Assembly (NCBI GenBank): GCA_018241265.1
Contig: JAFEEF010000033.1
Coordinates: 18,130-82,129, forward strand
Direction of reading: 5' to 3'
Source: Pseudomonadota bacterium
GTDB lineage: Bacteria; Pseudomonadota; Gammaproteobacteria; Burkholderiales; Burkholderiaceae_C
DNA length: 64,000 bases
A program made the translations under genes and the position numbers. The notes under the pieces are model-generated. The model did not search any database. It was given only the letters and a program-made list of their open reading frames with translations, and was not told the DNA's origin. Positions 8,796 through 21,495 of the stretch are shown here, in pieces (the first letter of the stretch is position 1; every line of letters begins with the position of its first letter).

Positions 8796-9410
8796 TCAGG
8801 CGTGCATCGCAAGCGCCCGCTGCACCGCCGGACGCTCGTCCATGCGCCGCAGATGCGCCTCGACCTTCGGGAAGCGCGCCACGTCGACACCGTCGCCCTT
8901 CAGCCAGCGCGACAACGTGTAGAGGTAGGGATCGCACACGGTATAGCGCTCGCCCATCACCCACGGCCCGGCGAGGAAGTCGTGCTCGATCAGCGTGTAG
9001 CACTCGGCCATCGTCTGCGGCACCTTGCGCACCATCGCCTGCAGCGCCTCGTCGTCGTCGACCCAGCGCCGGCCGCGCCGGCCATGCGCATGCGCGACGT
9101 GGACGGTCGAGCAGAGGTAGCTGTTGAAGGCCTGCACGCGCGCCAGCGCGTACGGATCGTCGACCGGCGCGAGGTCGGCCGCCGGAAAGCGCTGCGCGAG
9201 GTAGATCAGCAGTGCGGGCGTTTCGGTCAGCACGCCCTGCTCGGTGACCAGCGCGGGCACCCGGCCCTTCGGGTTGACCGCGAGGAAGTCGGGCGAGCGC
9301 TGCTGGCTCGCGCCGAAGTCGATCCGCGCCGGCTCGTAGTCGGCGCCGGCCTCCTCGAGCGCGATGTGGACCGCCAGTGCGCAGGTCCCCGGGGCAAAGT
9401 ACAGCTTCAT
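8796..9410 (-). CDS. Glutathione S-transferase, beta-class-like
   Basis: A 204-residue soluble GST. The thioredoxin-fold N-domain opens MKLYFAPGTCALAVHIALEE with Cys10, the catalytic or mixed-disulfide cysteine of bacterial beta-class GSTs. The cis-proline motif is NPKGRVPAL and the glutathione-binding loop is LTETPALLIYLA. The C-terminal helical domain includes the N-capping VCDPYLYTLSRWL. It is 22 bases downstream of the histidine kinase gene on the same strand and may be the tail of that long transcript. The substrate is unknown. Confidence 0.93.
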   Translation of the reverse strand: MKLYFAPGTCALAVHIALEEAGADYEPARIDFGASQQRSPDFLAVNPKGRVPALVTEQGVLTETPALLIYLAQRFPAADLAPVDDPYALARVQAFNSYLCSTVHVAHAHGRRGRRWVDDDEALQAMVRKVPQTMAECYTLIEHDFLAGPWVMGERYTVCDPYLYTLSRWLKGDGVDVARFPKVEAHLRRMDERPAVQRALAMHA

Positions 9411-9432
9411 CGGCGCAATCTCCGTGGTTCGC

Positions 9433-10848
9433 TCATCGATCGGCCCCGGACGATACCGCGCCGGCCGGGGTCGTTGCATGCGGGCCGGGCAGCAGCAGCG
9501 ACACGCGCAGCCCGCCGCCGGCACGGTTCGCGAGCGCGATGCGGCCGCCGTGCGCCTCGGCGATCTCGCGCGCCAGCGCCAGCCCGAGCCCGGTGCCGGC
9601 ACGCTTGGTCGAATAGAACGGCAGCAGCGCCTGCGCCAGCACCGTCTCGCTCATGCCGGGGCCGCGATCGTCGACGTCGATGCGCCAGCCGTCGCGCGCG
9701 GCGACGATCTCGAGCGCGACTTCGTGCGCCGGCCCGCCGGCCTCGTGCGCGTTCTTCAGCAGGTTCAGCAGCGCCTGCTCGACCTGCGCCGCATCGAACC
9801 AGCCGGGCTCGCCGGGCAGCGTGCCGTCGTGCCGGAAATCCGCATGCGCGGCCAGGCCATCGATGAACGGCACCCAGGCGACCTCGGCCGGCTGCGGCGC
9901 CGGCAGCTTGGCGAAGCGCGCATAGCCGTCGATGAAGCCGTGCAGGTGGCGCGCCCGCTCGCCCATCATCGCGAACACGCCCGGCAGCCGCTCGACGTCG
10001 CCGCGCCGCGCCAGCTCGGCGCCGCTGTGCGCGAGCGACGAGATCGGCGCGAGCGAGTTGTTGAGCTCGTGGCTGATGACGCGGATCACGCGCTTCCAGG
10101 TCGCGACTTCCTGGCGCGACAGTTCGCGCGTCATGCGGCGGAACAGGTACAGCCGGTGCGATCGGCCGTGCAGCCGGAACGCGCGCTGCGACAGGTGGAA
10201 GGTCTCGCCGGCGCCGTCCTGCGCGATCGAGAACAGCGTGTCCTCGCCGGCCTCGACGGCGCGCTGCAGCGCATCGTCGCCGTGGCGCAGCAACTCGGCG
10301 AAGTCGCTGCCCTCGAGGCTGCGCCCGCCGCCGAGCAGATGGCGCGCGGCCAGATTGGCATAGACCACGCGCGCGCCGGGATCGGTCAGCACCAGCGCGA
10401 CCGGCGTGTTCTGCACCACGGTATCGAGCAGCAGCTCGCGCTCGACGAGTTGCTGGCGTTGCTCGCGCAGCGCCTGGCCGAGCGCGTTGTGCAGCCGGAC
10501 CAGCTCGCCGAGCTCGGCGTCGCGCAGCGCGGCGAGCGCGACGCTGTAGTCGCCGTCGCGGTAGCTCAGCACCGCGCCTTCGAGCGCGCGCAGCAGGCGC
10601 CGGAGCGGCGCGACCAGCCGGCCGGCGCAGAGCAGGATAGCCGGCAGCAGCAACGCGACGCTGAGCAGCGCCGACGCGAGGCTCCACGGCGCCGGCGCCT
10701 GCAGCTTCAGCGCGAACGCACGGTCCAGCCACGCGAGCAGCGCCGGCAGCGGCCACACCGACAGGGCCGCCTGTACCAGCGCGCCGGCACCGGCCGCCAG
10801 CGCGAGCAGCAGCGCGAGCCGGGTACGCAGGCCGAAGACAGGCTTCAC
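9433..10848 (-). CDS. Sensor histidine kinase (NtrY-like), partner of the sigma-54 regulator
   Basis: A 471-residue membrane kinase. Two N-terminal membrane segments (about 8-30 and 55-80) are followed by a HAMP-like linker, a PAS domain near 145-240 (TVVQNTPVALVLTDPGARVV), the H-box VISHELNNSLAPISSL and an ATPase domain with GTGLGLALAREI. The H-box asparagines are typical of NtrB/NtrY kinases that drive sigma-54 regulators. The start is a GTG at 10848 overlapping the regulator stop as GTGA, so translation is coupled. It probably senses stress or a compound handled by the exporter in the same operon. Confidence 0.92.
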   Translation of the reverse strand: MKPVFGLRTRLALLLALAAGAGALVQAALSVWPLPALLAWLDRAFALKLQAPAPWSLASALLSVALLLPAILLCAGRLVAPLRRLLRALEGAVLSYRDGDYSVALAALRDAELGELVRLHNALGQALREQRQQLVERELLLDTVVQNTPVALVLTDPGARVVYANLAARHLLGGGRSLEGSDFAELLRHGDDALQRAVEAGEDTLFSIAQDGAGETFHLSQRAFRLHGRSHRLYLFRRMTRELSRQEVATWKRVIRVISHELNNSLAPISSLAHSGAELARRGDVERLPGVFAMMGERARHLHGFIDGYARFAKLPAPQPAEVAWVPFIDGLAAHADFRHDGTLPGEPGWFDAAQVEQALLNLLKNAHEAGGPAHEVALEIVAARDGWRIDVDDRGPGMSETVLAQALLPFYSTKRAGTGLGLALAREIAEAHGGRIALANRAGGGLRVSLLLPGPHATTPAGAVSSGADR

Positions 10849-12179
10849 GCGACGAGGCCGTAGCGCTCCATGCGGCGATAGAGCGCCTGGCGCGACAACC
10901 CGAGCGCCTGCGCCGCACGGCTGACGACGCCGTCCGCCTGTGCGAGTGCGGCAGCCACCGCCTCGCGGCTCGGCTCGTCGAGGCTGCGCGATGCCGCCGC
11001 GGGCGCCGCCGGCAACGCCAGCAGTTCGGGCGTGATGGCGGCGCCGCGCGCCAGCAGCGCGGCGCGTTCGATCACGTTCTTCAGCTCGCGCACGTTGCCG
11101 GGCCACGCATGCGCGAGCAGCGCATCGCGCGCGGCATCGCCGAGCACCGCACGGCCGGCGAGGAAGTGCTCGGCGAGCGGCAGCACGTCGTCGCTGCGCT
11201 CGGCCAGCGGCGGCAGCGCGAGCTCGATCACGTTGAGCCGGTAGTAGAGGTCTTCGCGGAAACGACCATCGCGCACCATCGCCTTCAGGTCCGCGTTCGT
11301 CGCGCTGACGACGCGCACCTCGACCTGGCGCGTGCGGTTCGAGCCCAGCCGTTCGAAGCGGCCGGTCTCGAGCACGCGCAGCAGCTTGACCTGGCCCGGC
11401 AGCGGCAGGTTGCCGATCTCGTCGAGGAACAAGGTGCCGCCATCGGCCGCACCGAAGCGGCCGTCGCGCGCCTTGTTCGCGCCGGTGTAGGCGCCGCTCT
11501 CGGCACCGAACAGCTCGGCCTCGATCAGCTCGCCCGGCAACGCGCCGCAGTTGACCGCGACGAACGGGCCGCGTTGCACGCTCGAATTGGCATGCACGAT
11601 CGCGGCGATGCGCTCCTTGCCCGCGCCGTTCGGTCCGGTCACGAGGACCGGCACGTCGGAGCGCGCGACCTGGCAGGCGAGGTCGAGCACGCGCGTCATC
11701 GCATCGGACGCGAACACCATTCCGCCGAGGTCGTAGCGCCGCGCGAGCGCCTCGCGACGCTCGCGGCGCTCGCGCTGCACCGCCGACAGCCGGCGCGACG
11801 ACTCCGACAGCTCGAGCAAATTCTCGACGGTCGCGACGAGCTTGGCATCGTCCCAGGGCTTGGCGAGGTAGTCGGCCGCGCCCGCCTTCACCAGCTCGAC
11901 CGCGCTTTCGAGATGCGTCCACGCGGTGAGCAGGATCACCGGCAGGTCGGCATGGCACGCGCGGATCGCGCGGAACAGCGCCGCGCCTTCGGCGCCCGAC
12001 GTCGTGTCGGCGCGGAAGTTCATGTCCTGGATCACGACGTCGACACGCTCGCGTTCGAGCAGCGCGAGCGCCTCGGCCGGCGCGTGCGCGACCAGCGGCC
12101 GCACGTCGTGCATCGACAGCAGGAGCGACAGCGCCTCGCCCACCGCGAGGTTGTCGTCGACGATCAGGACGGTGCGCAT
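10845..12179 (-). CDS. Sigma-54-dependent response regulator of the efflux operon
   Basis: A 444-residue NtrC-type activator. The receiver domain (1-120) has the acidic pair at DD8-9 and phosphoacceptor Asp52 in VIQDMNFR, then an unusual insert rich in T, S and G. The AAA+ domain (about 150-385) has Walker A GPNGAGKE, the sigma-54 contact loop as GAYTGA rather than the common GAFTGA, Walker [11 protein letters not shown] and an arginine-finger region. The Fis-type HTH ends the protein ([18 protein letters not shown]). It lies 28 bases after the last permease gene, so the exporter operon carries its own control pair. A palindrome cluster upstream of hlyD is a candidate binding site. Confidence 0.94.
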   Translation of the reverse strand: MRTVLIVDDNLAVGEALSLLLSMHDVRPLVAHAPAEALALLERERVDVVIQDMNFRADTTSGAEGAALFRAIRACHADLPVILLTAWTHLESAVELVKAGAADYLAKPWDDAKLVATVENLLELSESSRRLSAVQRERRERREALARRYDLGGMVFASDAMTRVLDLACQVARSDVPVLVTGPNGAGKERIAAIVHANSSVQRGPFVAVNCGALPGELIEAELFGAESGAYTGANKARDGRFGAADGGTLFLDEIGNLPLPGQVKLLRVLETGRFERLGSNRTRQVEVRVVSATNADLKAMVRDGRFREDLYYRLNVIELALPPLAERSDDVLPLAEHFLAGRAVLGDAARDALLAHAWPGNVRELKNVIERAALLARGAAITPELLALPAAPAAASRSLDEPSREAVAAALAQADGVVSRAAQALGLSRQALYRRMERYGLVA

Positions 12180-12207
12180 CGCCGCCGAGCTTAAGCCACG
12201 CGCTATG

Positions 12208-13428
12208 TCACGACCGCATCACCACCATCGGCGGCAGCGCCGCGGCGCGCAATGCCGGTCCGAGCACCGCGATCTGGCCGAGCACCCACAGCGCCAGCGC
12301 GCCGGCCGGCAGCACCATCCACGGCAGGCGCGGCAGCTCGTAGTGCGCCATCAGCACTTGGTTGATCGCATAGGCACCTGCCATGCCGAGTGCGATGCCT
12401 ATCGTCGTCAGCAACAGATTCTCGGTCTGGAAGTAACGCAGGATGTGCGTGCGCGACGCGCCGAGTGCGCGACGCGTGCCGATCATGCGGGTCCGCTGCT
12501 GGACCCAGAAGCTTGCCAGGCCGACGATGCCGAACGCGGTGATCGCGAGCATCGCGACGCACACGCCGCCCATCAGCCAAACCATCGAGCGGTCCTGCGC
12601 GTAGTAGTCGGCGCGCATCTCCGTCATCGGCCGCACGTGCGCGACGATGCGGGTGTGGTCGACGCGGTCGACGATGTCGGGCACGGCCTTGATCACCGCG
12701 TCGCGCTGCGCCGGCTCGACGCGCAGCAGGTAGCTGCCGCCGCGGTAGCTCGGGCGCACCGGGAACAGCATCGAGTAGCCGTCCTTGTTCTGCGCCTTGC
12801 CCGGATAGGGATGGGTCAGCCGCTCGACGACGCCGACCACGGTGGATGGATCGTCGCCGTACACGTAGATCTGGCGACCCAGCGCCGACTGGCCCGGCCA
12901 GAGCCGATCGGCGAGCACGCGATTGATGACGACCTGCCCGACCTTCGGCTTGTCCTGCTGGTCGACGACCGAGCCCGACAGGTATTCCTCGGGCAGGAAG
13001 TCGCGGCCGGCGACGAGCTTCAGGCCCATCGTCGCGAGTGCCTGTTCCCCGCCCGTGTAGTGCGCACCCTCGATCTTCTGCTGCTCCTGCTTCGGCTCGG
13101 TCCCGATGCCGCTGTTGTTGCTGTTGTCGCCGTAGATCACCTGGTTGACGACCGCGACGCTCTTCACCCCCGACAAGGCGCGAAAGGCCGCGAGGTCGCG
13201 CTGCGTCACTTCGTCCGCATTGGCGGGACCGCCGGTGGTTCGCAACTCGACGACCACGAGCTCGGACTCCGGCAGACCGCTGTCGTGGTGCAGCAGTTCG
13301 AGGCGATGGCCGATCAGCTGCAGCGCGTTGCAGACGATCGCGCAGGTGATCGCCACTTCGACGACGATCAGGCAGGCTGCGGTCTTGTGGCGGCGCAGGG
13401 TCGAGAGGATGGGCAGCAGGTCGAGCAT
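12208..13428 (-). CDS. ABC transporter permease, MacB/FtsX type (second)
   Basis: A 406-residue permease. One N-terminal helix (about 18-40), a large periplasmic MacB core domain (about 45-275) and three C-terminal helices (about 280-395) match the FtsX/MacB topology. The loop after the first C-terminal helix, RTRMIGTRRALGASRTHIL, is the coupling segment to the ATPase. It is 13 bases downstream of a sister permease, so the membrane unit is probably a heterodimer, unlike the MacB homodimer with a fused ATPase. Confidence 0.93.
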   Translation of the reverse strand: MLDLLPILSTLRRHKTAACLIVVEVAITCAIVCNALQLIGHRLELLHHDSGLPESELVVVELRTTGGPANADEVTQRDLAAFRALSGVKSVAVVNQVIYGDNSNNSGIGTEPKQEQQKIEGAHYTGGEQALATMGLKLVAGRDFLPEEYLSGSVVDQQDKPKVGQVVINRVLADRLWPGQSALGRQIYVYGDDPSTVVGVVERLTHPYPGKAQNKDGYSMLFPVRPSYRGGSYLLRVEPAQRDAVIKAVPDIVDRVDHTRIVAHVRPMTEMRADYYAQDRSMVWLMGGVCVAMLAITAFGIVGLASFWVQQRTRMIGTRRALGASRTHILRYFQTENLLLTTIGIALGMAGAYAINQVLMAHYELPRLPWMVLPAGALALWVLGQIAVLGPALRAAALPPMVVMRS

Positions 13429-13441
13429 GTCCGTGTCTCCT

Positions 13442-14749
13442 TCAAAGCGTCTTCAGGTGGCGCGCCGGCGGCACGCGTGCTGCATTCCACGCGGGCAGCA
13501 GCCCGGCCAGCAGGCTCGCCGCGAGCGCGAGCACGATCGTCACGCCGAGCATGGCCCAGTCCATCTGCGCGAGCGGCGCGTACTCGGCCGGACTGAGCCG
13601 CACGAGCCACAGGCCGATCCAGGCCAGCAGCAGCCCGAGCAAGCCGCCGGCCGCGCCGAGCACGCCGGCCTCGACGACGAACTGCAGGAAGATCTGGCCG
13701 CGCGGCGCGCCGAGCGCGCGCCGCACGCCGATGTCGCCGCTGCGGCGCAGGCACTTCGCGAGCAGGAGGCCCATGGTGTTGACGAGGCAGACGACGAGGA
13801 AGCCGAACGCGAGCCACACTTGCAGGGTCACGTCGGACGGCAGCACCTGGCGGTAGACCAGCCAGTCCATCACGTTGCGCAGCCGGACGTTGGTCGGCCG
13901 TACGAAGCGGCCGGCGCGGCGCTGCTCGTCGGAGTACTGCACGAGGTAGTCGCGGAACGCCGTCGCCTCGGCCGGCGACGCGAGCTCGACCCAGTACTGG
14001 ACCCACGAACACGGCGCGTTCAGGTCGCGCGGACTCGCGGCCCCGGTATCGCCCCAGCAGTCCATGTTGCCGGAATTGCCGAACTTCAGGTCCATCGCGG
14101 TCGAGAACGGCATGTAGACGTCCTCGCCCTTGGCGTAGTTGCCGGCGGTCAGGTCGAAGTAGTGCGGCACCGGGCGCCAGTCGGCGAGCACGCCGACGAC
14201 ACGCATGGTCGCGCGGCGGATCGTGATGTCGCGGCCCACGCTGTCGGCGCCGCCGAACACCTTGTCGTTGAGCGACTTCGAGATCACGACGACGCGCGCC
14301 TTGGCCGCATCGTCGCCGGCGTTCCAGGCGCTGCCGTAGATGAACGGCGCCTCGAACATCGCGAAGAAGTCGGCCGACGTCATCCGCGCGCGGGTGTAGA
14401 ACGGCTTGATGCCGGCGTCGTCGGGCTGCACCGCGACGTTCGATCCGCTCATCATCACCTGCCGCTTCGCACGGCCCGCGCGCAGCAGCGCCTCGGCGTC
14501 GAAGCGCGTGAGCTGGAAGGTTGGTTCCTGGCCCGGCTGCCAGTTGACCTTGTCGGCCGCATCGAGCTCGACGTCGAACAGCCGGTCGCTCTTGCCCGGG
14601 ATCGGATTGCCCGACAGCACGTGGTAGACCGTCAACGTCGTCATGCAGGCGCCGATGCCGAGCGCGATCGCGAGCACCATCAGCGCGGTCAGTGCGCGGC
14701 TGCGCTTGAAGCTGCGCAGCGCGAGGTCGAGGTGGTAGGCGAACATCAT
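13442..14749 (-). CDS. ABC transporter permease, MacB/FtsX type (first)
   Basis: A 435-residue FtsX/MacB-type permease with an N-terminal helix (about 15-40), a periplasmic domain (45-310) and three C-terminal helices, the last pair ending in LPAWNAARVPPARHLKTL. The coupling segment RRSGDIGVRRALGAPRGQ is clear. It starts 13 bases after the TolC-like gene. With the neighbouring permease, the LolD-like ATPase, the HlyD adaptor and TolC it forms a complete tripartite exporter. Cargo could be a macrolide-like toxin, peptide or lipid; nothing nearby identifies it. Confidence 0.93.
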   Translation of the reverse strand: MMFAYHLDLALRSFKRSRALTALMVLAIALGIGACMTTLTVYHVLSGNPIPGKSDRLFDVELDAADKVNWQPGQEPTFQLTRFDAEALLRAGRAKRQVMMSGSNVAVQPDDAGIKPFYTRARMTSADFFAMFEAPFIYGSAWNAGDDAAKARVVVISKSLNDKVFGGADSVGRDITIRRATMRVVGVLADWRPVPHYFDLTAGNYAKGEDVYMPFSTAMDLKFGNSGNMDCWGDTGAASPRDLNAPCSWVQYWVELASPAEATAFRDYLVQYSDEQRRAGRFVRPTNVRLRNVMDWLVYRQVLPSDVTLQVWLAFGFLVVCLVNTMGLLLAKCLRRSGDIGVRRALGAPRGQIFLQFVVEAGVLGAAGGLLGLLLAWIGLWLVRLSPAEYAPLAQMDWAMLGVTIVLALAASLLAGLLPAWNAARVPPARHLKTL

Positions 14750-14762
14750 GGCTCTCCCGGAG

Positions 14763-16091
14763 TCATTGCAGCAGCGCGTTCACCGCCGCCAGATCGGCTT
14801 CGGCGATCGTGCCGGCCGCCTGCAGCAAGAGCAGCTTGTCGAGGATGAACTGATGGCGCGCGGCCGAGTACGCGCCCTGCGCCGACGTCAGGTTCTGGAT
14901 CGCGAGCAGCAGATCGGTCATCGTCTGCGTGCCGAGCTGCTGCCCGACGCGCGTCGAGGCCAGCGCCTTGCGCGCCGCGTCGACCGCTGCCTTGGTCGCT
15001 TCGATGCGGCCGACGCCGGCGACGACGCTGCGGTACTGGTCGAGCGTCGTGCGCGCGAGTGCGCGGCGCTGCGCCTCGTAGGTATCTTGCGCGCCGTCGC
15101 GCTGGTGCAGCGCCTGGCGCACCAGCGACTGCGTCGCGCCGCCGGCGAACAGCGGCACGTTGAGCGTGACGCCGACCGTCGTGACGGTGCGGCCGTCGTA
15201 GTCGCTCTGCGTCATCGGCCAGCTTGCCGAGCGGCCGATGCCGACGCCCGCCGTCAAGGTCGGCAGATGGCCGGCGCGCGCCGCATCGATGCTGCGCTCG
15301 GCCGCGGTGACGCCGAGCTGCTGCGCGCGCAGGCCCGGGTTGGTCGCCAGTGCGGTCTCGACCCAGGCTTGCGCATCGGCCGGCGCGGGCGGCGCCGTCG
15401 GCAGCTCGTCGCGCAGGGTCTTCAGCGTGCCGGCCGGCGTACCGGTGATCTCGGCGAGCGCCTCGCGCGCATCGGCGAGCTGCGTGCGCGCAGCTATCGT
15501 GCTGGCACGCGCCGCGGCGTAGTACGAGCGCGCCTGCTCGACATCGACCTGTGCCGACAGGCCGTTGGCATAGCGCGTCGCCGACTGCTCGACCTGCTGG
15601 CCGTAGGCGTCCTCGTTGGCCTGCACATAGGCCAGCGTATCGCCGGCACTCAGCACGTTGAAGTAGGCGGTCGCGACACGCACCGCGAGGTTCTGCAGCG
15701 CCGCCGCATAGACCGCGTCCTGCGCGTCCGACTGCGCATGCGCGACGCGCAGCTGCGCCGTCTTCGAGACGTCGACGATCACCTGGTTCAGGTTGGCCGA
15801 CGCGCTGCGCGTGCTGTTGCGGCCGGACGGCAGCGACGCGGCATCGCTCGCCGAAGTCGCGCCGACCGAGCTCTGGTCGAAGCCGAACCCGGCCGAGAGT
15901 TGCGGCAGCAGCGGCGCGCGTGCCTGCGCGACGTTCTCGTGCACCGCCCAGCGCGTCGCGTCGGCACCGGCCAGCACCGGATCGGCACGCAGCGCCTGCG
16001 CATACGCCTCGAGCAGGTCGGACGCCCGGCCGGCGGCCGGCAGCGCCGCCAGCAGCGCGGCGCAGAACCAGAGGCCGATCGATCGGGACAT
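14763..16091 (-). CDS. TolC-family outer membrane efflux protein
   Basis: A 442-residue outer-membrane channel with a signal peptide (MSRSIGLWFCAALLAALPA) and two long coiled-coil repeats of the outer membrane efflux family (about 25-225 and 235-430). Typical tracts include QALRADPVLAGADATRWAV at the start of the first repeat and ATNPGLRAQQLGVTAAERSI at the start of the second. It lies between the ATPase gene (11 bases upstream) and the first permease (13 bases downstream). It should be the exit duct of the tripartite exporter. Confidence 0.95.
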   Translation of the reverse strand: MSRSIGLWFCAALLAALPAAGRASDLLEAYAQALRADPVLAGADATRWAVHENVAQARAPLLPQLSAGFGFDQSSVGATSASDAASLPSGRNSTRSASANLNQVIVDVSKTAQLRVAHAQSDAQDAVYAAALQNLAVRVATAYFNVLSAGDTLAYVQANEDAYGQQVEQSATRYANGLSAQVDVEQARSYYAAARASTIAARTQLADAREALAEITGTPAGTLKTLRDELPTAPPAPADAQAWVETALATNPGLRAQQLGVTAAERSIDAARAGHLPTLTAGVGIGRSASWPMTQSDYDGRTVTTVGVTLNVPLFAGGATQSLVRQALHQRDGAQDTYEAQRRALARTTLDQYRSVVAGVGRIEATKAAVDAARKALASTRVGQQLGTQTMTDLLLAIQNLTSAQGAYSAARHQFILDKLLLLQAAGTIAEADLAAVNALLQ

Positions 16092-16102
16092 GCGCGCGTC
16101 CT

Positions 16103-16813
<711 letters not shown>

Positions 16814-16850
16814 GGGACGTGCTTCCTTCGGTTGGACGTCATGGAGACCA

Positions 16851-18122
16851 TCAGGGACTGAGCGCGACGCGCGGCGCGCCCTGGAAGGCATCGGCGCCGG
16901 TCACGACGACGCGATCGCCCGGCTTCAGGCCGGACAGGATCTCGACCCGATCGAGGCTGCGCGCACCGACCTTGATCGGCGTCTTCTCGGCGATGCCGTC
17001 GCGCACCACATAGGCATACGCACCGCCCGACTCGTCGACGAACGAGCCGCGCCGCACCGTCACGACGTCGTCGCGCTTGTCGAGCAGCACGCGCACCGAC
17101 AGCCGCTGGTTCTGGCGCAGCTGCGCCGGCGTCGCGCCGTCGAAGCGCAGGCGCGCCGACACCTCGTTGTTGACGACCTCGGGCGATACCGCACTCACGA
17201 GGCCTTTCCAGGTCTGACCATTGCCGCCGATCTCGCCCGGCATGCCGATCGCGAGGTCGCGCGCGAAGCTCTCGGCGACCTGCATCTGCACCTCGAGCGC
17301 CGACAGGTCGACGACCGACAGCAATTGCGCATCGCGCGCGACGCTCGCATGCTCGGCGACGAAGAGCTGGCCGACCTGACCGTCGACCGGCGAGCGCACC
17401 GTCAGCGCCTCGACCTGGCGCATCAGGTCCTTCACGAGCAGCAACTGGCGCTCGTGCGCGAGGCGCTTGGCCTGCACGTCGAAGCGCAGGCTGTCGTCCT
17501 TCAGCTTCAGGCCGGACGTGGCATGGTCGAGCGCGATGCCGGCCTTCTGCAGCGCGTCCTTCGCATGGTCGACCTGCATGCCCGCGGCGGCACCGGCATC
17601 GAAGGCCTTCTGCTGCCGCGCGAGGTCGTTCTCGGCGGTCGTGCGGTCGATGCGCGCGTTGTCGACCGTGGCCTGCAGCGCGGCGCGCTGCTCGCGCGCA
17701 TCGACGTCGGCGCGCTGCGCATCCGCCTGCAGCGCGTCGGCATTCGAGCGCTCCTGCGCGAGCTTGGCGTTGAGGTCGGGGCTGTCGATCACCGCGAGCA
17801 CCTGGCCCTTGGTCACCCGGTCGCCCGCGTGCACCTGCAGCGCGACCGTGCCGCTGCCCGGCGCATAGAGCGTCGGGCTCACGGCCGCGACCACCTTGCC
17901 TTCGCCGGCGATGTCGCGCACGAACGGGCCGCGTTCGACGTCGGCGATCACGAGCCGCGCGGCGCTGTACGACTGGCCGGTCGACAAGGTGCGCTGCAGC
18001 GCCGGCCAGGCGAGCAGCGCGCCGCCGATCACGAGCACCGCAACAACGACGATCGCCACGCGACGCGGCGTCGACGAGCGCTGGGCAATCGGGCGGTCCT
18101 GGGCGGAGGTGTCGCGGATCAT
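16851..18122 (-). CDS. Periplasmic adaptor (HlyD/RND membrane fusion) protein
   Basis: A 423-residue membrane-fusion protein. A single N-terminal anchor helix (RRVAIVVVAVLVIGGALLAW, about 20-40) is followed by the lipoyl-like half motif (GTVALQVHAGDRVTKGQVL), a long coiled-coil hairpin (about 110-220) rich in A, Q, D and R, the second lipoyl half and a beta-barrel domain. The end GLKPGDRVVVTGADAF is standard. The ATG at 18122 is chosen; an in-frame GTG at 18188 lacks a better ribosome site. It is the first gene of the exporter operon and links the permeases to TolC. Confidence 0.93.
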   Translation of the reverse strand: MIRDTSAQDRPIAQRSSTPRRVAIVVVAVLVIGGALLAWPALQRTLSTGQSYSAARLVIADVERGPFVRDIAGEGKVVAAVSPTLYAPGSGTVALQVHAGDRVTKGQVLAVIDSPDLNAKLAQERSNADALQADAQRADVDAREQRAALQATVDNARIDRTTAENDLARQQKAFDAGAAAGMQVDHAKDALQKAGIALDHATSGLKLKDDSLRFDVQAKRLAHERQLLLVKDLMRQVEALTVRSPVDGQVGQLFVAEHASVARDAQLLSVVDLSALEVQMQVAESFARDLAIGMPGEIGGNGQTWKGLVSAVSPEVVNNEVSARLRFDGATPAQLRQNQRLSVRVLLDKRDDVVTVRRGSFVDESGGAYAYVVRDGIAEKTPIKVGARSLDRVEILSGLKPGDRVVVTGADAFQGAPRVALSP

Positions 18123-18215
18123 GGGCCGTGCAGGCGCAAGCGGCGTGCCCGTCGCGCCGAACGCCGCTGTACCTTGCGGATCAAGCACTTGCGCGCGGCA
18201 GGCGGTACCCGACGA

Positions 18216-18254
18216 GTGTCCGCGGACACCCGCCGGACACCCCGCGCGGACACC
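18216..18254. promoter_or_regulatory. TGTCC/GGACA cluster upstream of exporter operon (candidate activator sites)
   Basis: A perfect 14-base palindrome, GTGTCCGCGGACAC (18216-18229), is followed by two further GGACAC half-sites at about 18235 and 18248. The cluster lies 95-130 bases upstream of the hlyD start, the usual place for sigma-54 activator sites. The operon's own response regulator is the natural ligand. I could not find a convincing -24/-12 promoter between it and the gene. Confidence 0.5.
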
Positions 18255-18271
18255 GCGGACGCGTCAGCCGC

Positions 18272-21450
<3,179 letters not shown>

Positions 21451-21495
21451 CGCGCAGGCCCGATAGCATGCGGGCTCTTCGATCGAAGCGCCCGC

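Noticed and set aside
8170..8890. Open frames on both strands across the 8.35-8.76 kb region (peptides with FLLLAQKKVTKEEG)
   Set aside because: They are produced by the two arms of an inverted repeat, lack ribosome sites and known domains, and mirror each other. Treated as repeat, not genes.
18123..18215. Sigma-54 promoter (-24/-12) directly before hlyD
   Set aside because: No GG-N10-GC pair in a TGGCAC-N5-TTGC-like context could be found on the minus strand, so no promoter was annotated.
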